Shown here: piece after piece, positions 6,272 to 9,546 of the stretch | How positions within the stretch are numbered: the stretch's first letter is position 1 | How the letters are laid out: every line of letters starts with the position of its first letter | Source of the DNA: Bacteroidota bacterium | Lineage (GTDB): Bacteria > Bacteroidota > Bacteroidia > Chitinophagales > Chitinophagaceae | Reading direction: 5' to 3' | Assembly: GCA_023416995.1 (NCBI GenBank) | Contig: JAEZGI010000058.1 | Span: forward strand, 1 to 9,546 | DNA length: 9,546 nt | Program-made: the position numbers and the translations under genes | The notes under the pieces: generated by a model | Databases searched by the model: none | Told to the model about the DNA's origin: nothing | Seen by the model: only the letters and a program-made list of their open reading frames with translations

Positions 6272-6700
6272 CTATGACTCTTCGCTCCGGGTTTTTCTTG
6301 CCGGCGCGCCGTCTCTTCTACCGCGTCTGTCTTTTTGATGAGCATCCTGGCGGGTTTTAAGACTAGCTTCATGTTCTGAGTGCCATTTCTGGAACTTTTC
6401 CATTGCAGCAGCTTCGTCGAATAAACCGAGGCCAACACCACGTAAAAGGTGTTTCAGGTACAATACGCCTTTGAAAGAAAGGATTCTGCGAACAGTATCG
6501 GTGGGTTGAGCACCTTTGTGCAGCCAATCTAGTGCTCTCTGACGATCGAGTTGAACGGAAGCAGGAACTGTTAATGGATTGTAAGTACCGATTTTCTGGA
6601 TGAATTTTCCATCTCTTGGAGCACGGGCATCGGCAACTACGATGAAGTAGAATGGTCTCTTCTTAGACCCGTGACGTTGCAGTCTGATTTTAACTGGCAT
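6272..6700 (-). CDS. rpsP: 30S ribosomal protein bS16
   Basis: Small-subunit protein bS16, which binds 16S rRNA early in 30S assembly. The conserved core covers residues 1-82: MPVKIRLQRHGSKKRPFYFIVVADAR, the GKFIQKIGTYNPL loop, and the RALDWLHKGAQPTDTVRRIL helix. A charged tail follows to residue 142 (KDRRGRRDGAPARKTRSEES), so the protein is about 60 residues longer than the E. coli form. Extended bS16 tails are known in Bacteroidota. The gene has a strong promoter of its own (6753-6783) and a leader of roughly 45 nt. It sits between ffh and rimM, the order widely conserved in bacteria. Confidence 0.97.
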   Translation of the reverse strand: MPVKIRLQRHGSKKRPFYFIVVADARAPRDGKFIQKIGTYNPLTVPASVQLDRQRALDWLHKGAQPTDTVRRILSFKGVLYLKHLLRGVGLGLFDEAAAMEKFQKWHSEHEASLKTRQDAHQKDRRGRRDGAPARKTRSEES

Positions 6701-6752
6701 TTTAAATAGAAATTTAAATGCGTGAATAATAGGGTTACATTTTCAAGGATTG

Positions 6753-6783
6753 CAAAGGTAGCATTCCGCCGGATTTTACCAAA
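6753..6783 (-). promoter_or_regulatory. rpsP promoter, full Bacteroidota -33/-7 type
   Basis: On the minus strand TTTG (6780-6783) is followed after exactly 19 bp by TACCTTTG (6753-6760). This fits the Bacteroidota primary-sigma consensus TTTG-N19-TAnnTTTG. It is the only site in the window with both boxes intact, consistent with high expression of a ribosomal protein gene separate from ffh. Confidence 0.8.
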
Positions 6784-6863
6784 TTTATCAATCTAAAACT
6801 ACAAAAGCTATATTGAATAACAAGTGTAAAAAATTTGAGAATATCTAAACATTTGCACGATTC

Positions 6864-6882
6864 ATTAGTGTGAAACACTAAT
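6864..6882 (-). terminator. Hairpin after ffh, possible weak terminator
   Basis: ATTAGTGT and ACACTAAT form a perfect 8-bp stem with a three-base loop, about 33 bp past the ffh stop. In the ffh direction no U-run follows, so termination here would be inefficient or the hairpin may only protect the 3' end. A T-rich stretch follows at some distance on the plus strand, but no plus-strand gene points into it. Confidence 0.35.
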
Positions 6883-6914
6883 CAACCGCGTTTTTATTTA
6901 GCAAAAATCAGGCC

Positions 6915-8237
6915 TTATCTTTTTCCCATGCCAAAGCGGCCACCCATTGGCATTTTGTTCATCATTTTCATCATTTGTTTCATCTGATCAAACTGTTTGA
7001 GGAACGCATTCAGCTCATTCAGATCTTTCCCGCTTCCTTTAGCAATTCTTTTTTTCCTGCTCATATCGATCAGGTCAGGATTACTTCTCTCCTCCGGTGT
7101 CATGCTATTGATAAGGGCCTCAATGCCCTTGAAGCTGTCGTCACTGATGTCGATATCCTTAACCGCCTTTCCCACGCCAGGTATCATACCAAGCAGATCT
7201 TTGATGTTACCCATCTTTTTGATCTGCTCAAGTTGTTGTTTAAAGTCGTGAAAATCAAACTGGTTTTTCCGGATCTTCTTTTCCAGTTTTTTAGCCTGTT
7301 CCTCATCAAACTGTTCCTGGGCCTTTTCAACAAGAGTGGTGATATCACCCATTCCCAGTATCCGCTGCGCCAGTCTTTCAGGATAGAATACATCCAGCGT
7401 GTCTATCTTTTCTCCGCTACTTACAAATTTGATCGGCTTCTCAACTGTGTATTTAATTGAAAGCGCAGCTCCACCGCGGGTATCACCGTCCAGCTTGGTT
7501 AGTACAACACCGGTGAAGTCGAGCCGGTCATTAAAAGTTTTGGCAGTATTCACCGCATCCTGCCCCGTCATGGAATCCACCACAAAGAGGATCTCTGTCG
7601 GGTTGATTGCTGCTTTGATGTTGGCGACTTCAGTCATCATCACCTCATCAACCGCAAGACGGCCGGCGGTATCGATGACGAGTATGTTTTTGTTTTTGCT
7701 TTTTGCTTCGCGGACGGCGTTCTGTACAATCTCGACCGCATTTTTGTTTTCCGGCTCACTGTATACATCAACCTTGACCTGTTCACCAAGGATCTTTAAC
7801 TGATCGATCGCAGCGGGACGGTATATATCTGCCGCCACCAACATCGGGGACAGCCCTTTTTTTGTTTTAAGATAATTTACCAGTTTCGCGCTAAAGGTGG
7901 TTTTACCGGAACCCTGGAGACCGGCAATGAGAATAATAGCCGGGTTTCCTTTTGTATTGAACGGAGCTTCCACACCGCCCATCAGGGAAACGAGTTCGTC
8001 TTTTACGATTTTCACCATCAACTGGCCGGGACTTACGGCATTGATCACCTTCTCCCCCATGGCCTTTTCTTTCACTGTGTCGGTGAAATCTTTGGCAATT
8101 TTATAGTTCACGTCGGCATCTACCAGTGCGCGGCGGATTTCTTTTAGGGTGGCTGCTATGTTAAGTTCTGTGATTCGTCCTTCACCTTTTATCTGCTTAA
8201 ACGCCGAGTCGAGCCGGTCCGTAAGATTTTCAAACAT
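6915..8237 (-). CDS. ffh: Signal recognition particle protein Ffh
   Basis: A 440-residue SRP54-type GTPase that binds signal sequences of nascent membrane proteins, carries 4.5S RNA, and docks with FtsY. The N domain is a helical bundle (1-90). The G domain contains GLQGSGKT (106-113), DTAGR (189-193) and TKLD (247-250). The methionine-rich M domain includes the RNA-binding segment RSNPDLIDMSRKKRIAKGSG (384-403) and ends MKQMMKMMNKMPMGG. The chosen start is the ATG at 8235-8237 (MFENLTDRLD). The frame stays open to a TTG at 8276, but a TAAATTTG promoter element lies inside that extension and the extra 13 residues are not family-like. A complete interspersed repeat begins 46 bp upstream of the ATG. 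Confidence 0.96.
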   Translation of the reverse strand: MFENLTDRLDSAFKQIKGEGRITELNIAATLKEIRRALVDADVNYKIAKDFTDTVKEKAMGEKVINAVSPGQLMVKIVKDELVSLMGGVEAPFNTKGNPAIILIAGLQGSGKTTFSAKLVNYLKTKKGLSPMLVAADIYRPAAIDQLKILGEQVKVDVYSEPENKNAVEIVQNAVREAKSKNKNILVIDTAGRLAVDEVMMTEVANIKAAINPTEILFVVDSMTGQDAVNTAKTFNDRLDFTGVVLTKLDGDTRGGAALSIKYTVEKPIKFVSSGEKIDTLDVFYPERLAQRILGMGDITTLVEKAQEQFDEEQAKKLEKKIRKNQFDFHDFKQQLEQIKKMGNIKDLLGMIPGVGKAVKDIDISDDSFKGIEALINSMTPEERSNPDLIDMSRKKRIAKGSGKDLNELNAFLKQFDQMKQMMKMMNKMPMGGRFGMGKR

Positions 8238-8258
8238 GTTGTTATCGATTTGGGAGAG

Positions 8259-8266
8259 CAAATTTA
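8259..8266 (-). promoter_or_regulatory. ffh -7 promoter element
   Basis: The minus-strand TAAATTTG matches TAnnTTTG and gives a leader of about 15 nt before the ATG at 8237. The place where a TTTG -33 box would sit (8286-8289) falls in the edge of repeat copy 2 and reads AACG instead. The repeat may therefore have replaced the original upstream box. Confidence 0.5.
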
Positions 8267-8282
8267 CATTAAACAATCGGGA

Positions 8283-8527
8283 GTTCGTTCGGATAGCTGT
8301 TGCTTCGCATCGGCTGCGGGGTTTGTGTTGAATTTTCCCGGTTTATCAGGCGGCTCCGTTCGTTTGGTTTGAGCTTGCTATCGGCATTTGGGCCTTGATC
8401 GCCTTGTTGATGCTTTTGTAGTGTTAGCGGTTCTACGCCTTGATCGGCTGTAGGAATTCTATTTCGGGAAAATAAGACACAAACCCCGCAGCCGATGCGC
8501 ACCCAGCATCCTCACTGCCGGGGGGCG
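8283..8527 (-). repeat. Interspersed structured repeat, copy 2 (complete)
   Basis: A complete 245-bp copy, same orientation as ffh. Closing arms at 8306-8328 and 8477-8499 are perfect complements over 23 bp but share little exact sequence with copies 1 or 3. Within them, ATTTTCCCG (8332-8340) pairs with CGGGAAAAT (8465-8473). On the minus strand the core then forms CTAC-A-GCC/GGC-GTAG, a 7-bp hairpin with one bulged A and a GATCAA loop. The ends carry the family edges: GTTCGTTC (8283-8290) and a G-rich block (GCCGGGGGGCG) ending at 8527. A short open frame through it is not conserved in other copies. Confidence 0.85.
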
Positions 8528-9172
8528 AGGGCAGGAAGCAGGCTAGAATTGAGATCGATTGATTGTTGATGTTGTTGGGTTTTAGTCATGCAGCAGGATT
8601 AACACCGGCTTTGCATCACGAGCATGTTGTGTTGAATTTTCCTTGCTTAGCAGACGAGCGATGTTTTGAGTGGATAAGGGCGGTTTTATCAGCCTTTCTT
8701 TAATTGGCTATCCTAAGGAAAAATTTACTGTGGCGTATCATGAATGATTACCAGAATAGTTTTTTATACAGCGTTTTTTCTAAATATGGTGTTCTTAGCG
8801 ACATGCTGATAAAGCCTAATCGACAGCTTATACTCCTGGGTTGGAACACCAAATACTGTCATACGCAACAGCATATCGCAGTGATCACTAAATCATTTGG
8901 AACGTTCGTGTCGCTGCACCTTTTATGTAAAGCACGGAACGATAAGTGAAACAGAAAATCATAATTACAGACAATGTGCAGTTGATGCTTTTTCAGCTTA
9001 AAAAGAAACCTCACTCCCAAAAGCCATTTGCAGTTAATAAATGGCTAAGCATGATTAGCACTGGTTCGCTGATAAAGCTCATAATCCAGAAAGATGTAAT
9101 TAAAAATTGCTGACTTACCTATCGCACCCTCAGCTAACATGCATATATAAACGATGCTACACTATCTCCCAT
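8528..9172. other. 645-bp region without a convincing gene
   Basis: It holds a decayed repeat fragment (8608-8660) and several inverted repeats. The nested set CTGTGGCGTAT/ATACGCAACAG (8729-8739 with 8861-8871, one mismatch) encloses TGGTGTTC/GAACACCA (8787-8794 with 8844-8851). Others are AGTGATCACT near 8880 and GCCATTT/AAATGGC (9023-9029 with 9039-9045). GCTGATAAAGC occurs twice, near 8804 and 9069. An open frame at 8704-8949 has no recognisable features and runs through the inverted repeats, so it is not called. No tRNA or rRNA was recognised. Confidence 0.5.
8608..8660 (-). repeat. Decayed fragment of the interspersed repeat
   Basis: GGCTTTGCATCACGAGC, then TTGTGTTGAATTTTCC, then TTAGCAGACG align with the 3' third of copy 2 (TGCTTCGCATCGG, TTGTGTTGAATTTTCC, TTATCAGGCGG). 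The opposite arm is not found, and pairing with downstream sequence is poor. It is a degenerate partial copy. Confidence 0.55.
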
Positions 9173-9424
9173 CAAGGCAGTGAGAATATTGCGCTAAGGC
9201 AGCGGCGGATGAGCTGGCTGTCTTATTTTCCCGAAATAGAATTCCCACAGCTCATCAGGGCGGGCAACCGCTAACACTACAAAAGCATCAACAAGCCGAT
9301 CAAGGCCCGAATGCCGACAGCAAGCTCAAACCGAACGAACCCAACCGCCTGATAAACCGGGAAAATGCAACAGCCAGCTTATCTGCCGCGGCCGACCCGA
9401 GCAATGTTTGAACGAACGCCCCAA
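9173..9424 (+). repeat. Interspersed structured repeat, copy 3 (complete, tandem unit 1)
   Basis: A complete 252-bp unit in the opposite orientation to copies 1 and 2. It opens with CAAGGCAGTGAGAAT. The 5' arm GCGGCGGATGAGCTGGCTGT (9202-9221) pairs with ACAGCCAGCTTATCTGCCGC (9370-9389) over 20 bp with two G.T pairs and no mismatch. The TTTTCCCG/CGGGAAAA inner helix is present. Core blocks (CCGCTAACACTACAAAAGCA, AGCAAGCTCAAACC, CCGCCTGATAAACC) match copy 2 almost exactly. The 3' edge is TTTGAACGAAC (9407-9417). The next copy starts directly after. Confidence 0.85.
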
Positions 9425-9546
9425 CAAGGCAGTGAGAATTTTGCGCTAAGGCCGCGGCGGATGAGCTGGCTGTCTTATTTTCCCGAAATAGAATTTCCAC
9501 AGCTCATCAGGGCGGGCAACCGCTAACACTACAAAAGCATCAACAA
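9425..9546 (+). repeat. Interspersed structured repeat, copy 4 (tandem unit 2, cut by window end)
   Basis: The first 122 bp of a second direct unit, differing from copy 3 at only three positions and offset by exactly 252 bp. Its 5' arm is at 9454-9473. One difference (A to C just outside the arm) would extend pairing with a copy-3-type 3' arm to 24 bp. The rest lies beyond the window, so the number of units is unknown. Confidence 0.85.

Noticed and set aside
8238..8276. Longer ffh start at the TTG of 8276
   Set aside because: A consensus -7 promoter element lies inside the extension, the extra residues are not Ffh-like, and the ATG at 8237 begins the conserved N domain.
8269..8502. Minus-strand open frame inside repeat copy 2
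   Set aside because: It runs through the paired arms, and conservation between copies follows stems, not codons. Copies 1 and 3 do not encode a matching full peptide.
8283..8527. Retron msr/msd locus
   Set aside because: Long closing complementary arms fit loosely, but there is no reverse transcriptase in the window and I could not identify a branching-guanosine motif. Kept only as a hypothesis for the family.
8704..8949. Plus-strand 81-codon open frame
   Set aside because: No recognisable family, no promoter match or ribosome site seen, and it runs across nested inverted repeats. It remains possible but unsupported.
9300..9500. Minus-strand open frame across the copy 3 / copy 4 junction
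   Set aside because: It spans the tandem junction of non-coding repeats and is antisense to the likely RNA strand; no protein features are seen.
9173..9546. CRISPR array
   Set aside because: Units are 252 bp and adjoin directly with no unique spacers and no cas genes nearby.

Overview
The window looks like chromosome from a Bacteroidota bacterium, most likely a Chitinophagaceae-type member of the order Chitinophagales. The evidence is the protein flavour and the promoters: several genes are preceded by the TAnnTTTG -7 element typical of this phylum (best case rpsP, with a TTTG 19 bp upstream), and Shine-Dalgarno sequences are generally absent. The family-level placement is inference.

Layout. 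Positions 1-460 hold one nearly complete copy and one truncated copy of a roughly 245-bp interspersed repeat, plus a possible gene remnant. Then come three minus-strand genes: a secreted amidohydrolase, a 1-Cys peroxiredoxin (with a strong hairpin between these two) and DNA polymerase IV (dinB). A Crp/Fnr-like regulator is transcribed divergently from dinB. It converges on a small DinB/YfiT-like metal-binding protein across an array of three 88-bp tandem repeats. Upstream of the DinB-like gene lies about 260 bp of degenerate 43-bp repeats that carry hairpins. Next is the conserved minus-strand housekeeping cluster ffh - rpsP - rimM (signal recognition particle GTPase, ribosomal protein bS16, 16S rRNA maturation factor). 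The trmD and rplS genes that often follow are missing. From 8283 to the end there is no convincing gene: the region holds a second complete repeat copy abutting the ffh promoter, a decayed partial copy, about 500 bp of unassigned sequence with inverted repeats, and a 252-bp tandem pair of the same family that runs off the window.

Most interesting signal. The interspersed repeat has a conserved core enclosed by long complementary arms. The arm sequence differs between loci, but within each copy the two arms still pair (16 bp, 23 bp, and 20-24 bp with two G.T pairs). Internal hairpins also show compensatory changes. This looks like selection on a folded RNA or single-stranded DNA rather than on primary sequence. 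I do not recognise the family. It could be a structured non-coding RNA, a REP/BIME-like element moved by a transposase encoded elsewhere, or a non-autonomous retroelement.

The protein-coding genes are ordinary core or stress-response genes. Peroxiredoxin and Pol IV are both stress-linked, but the sequence gives no evidence that they act together.
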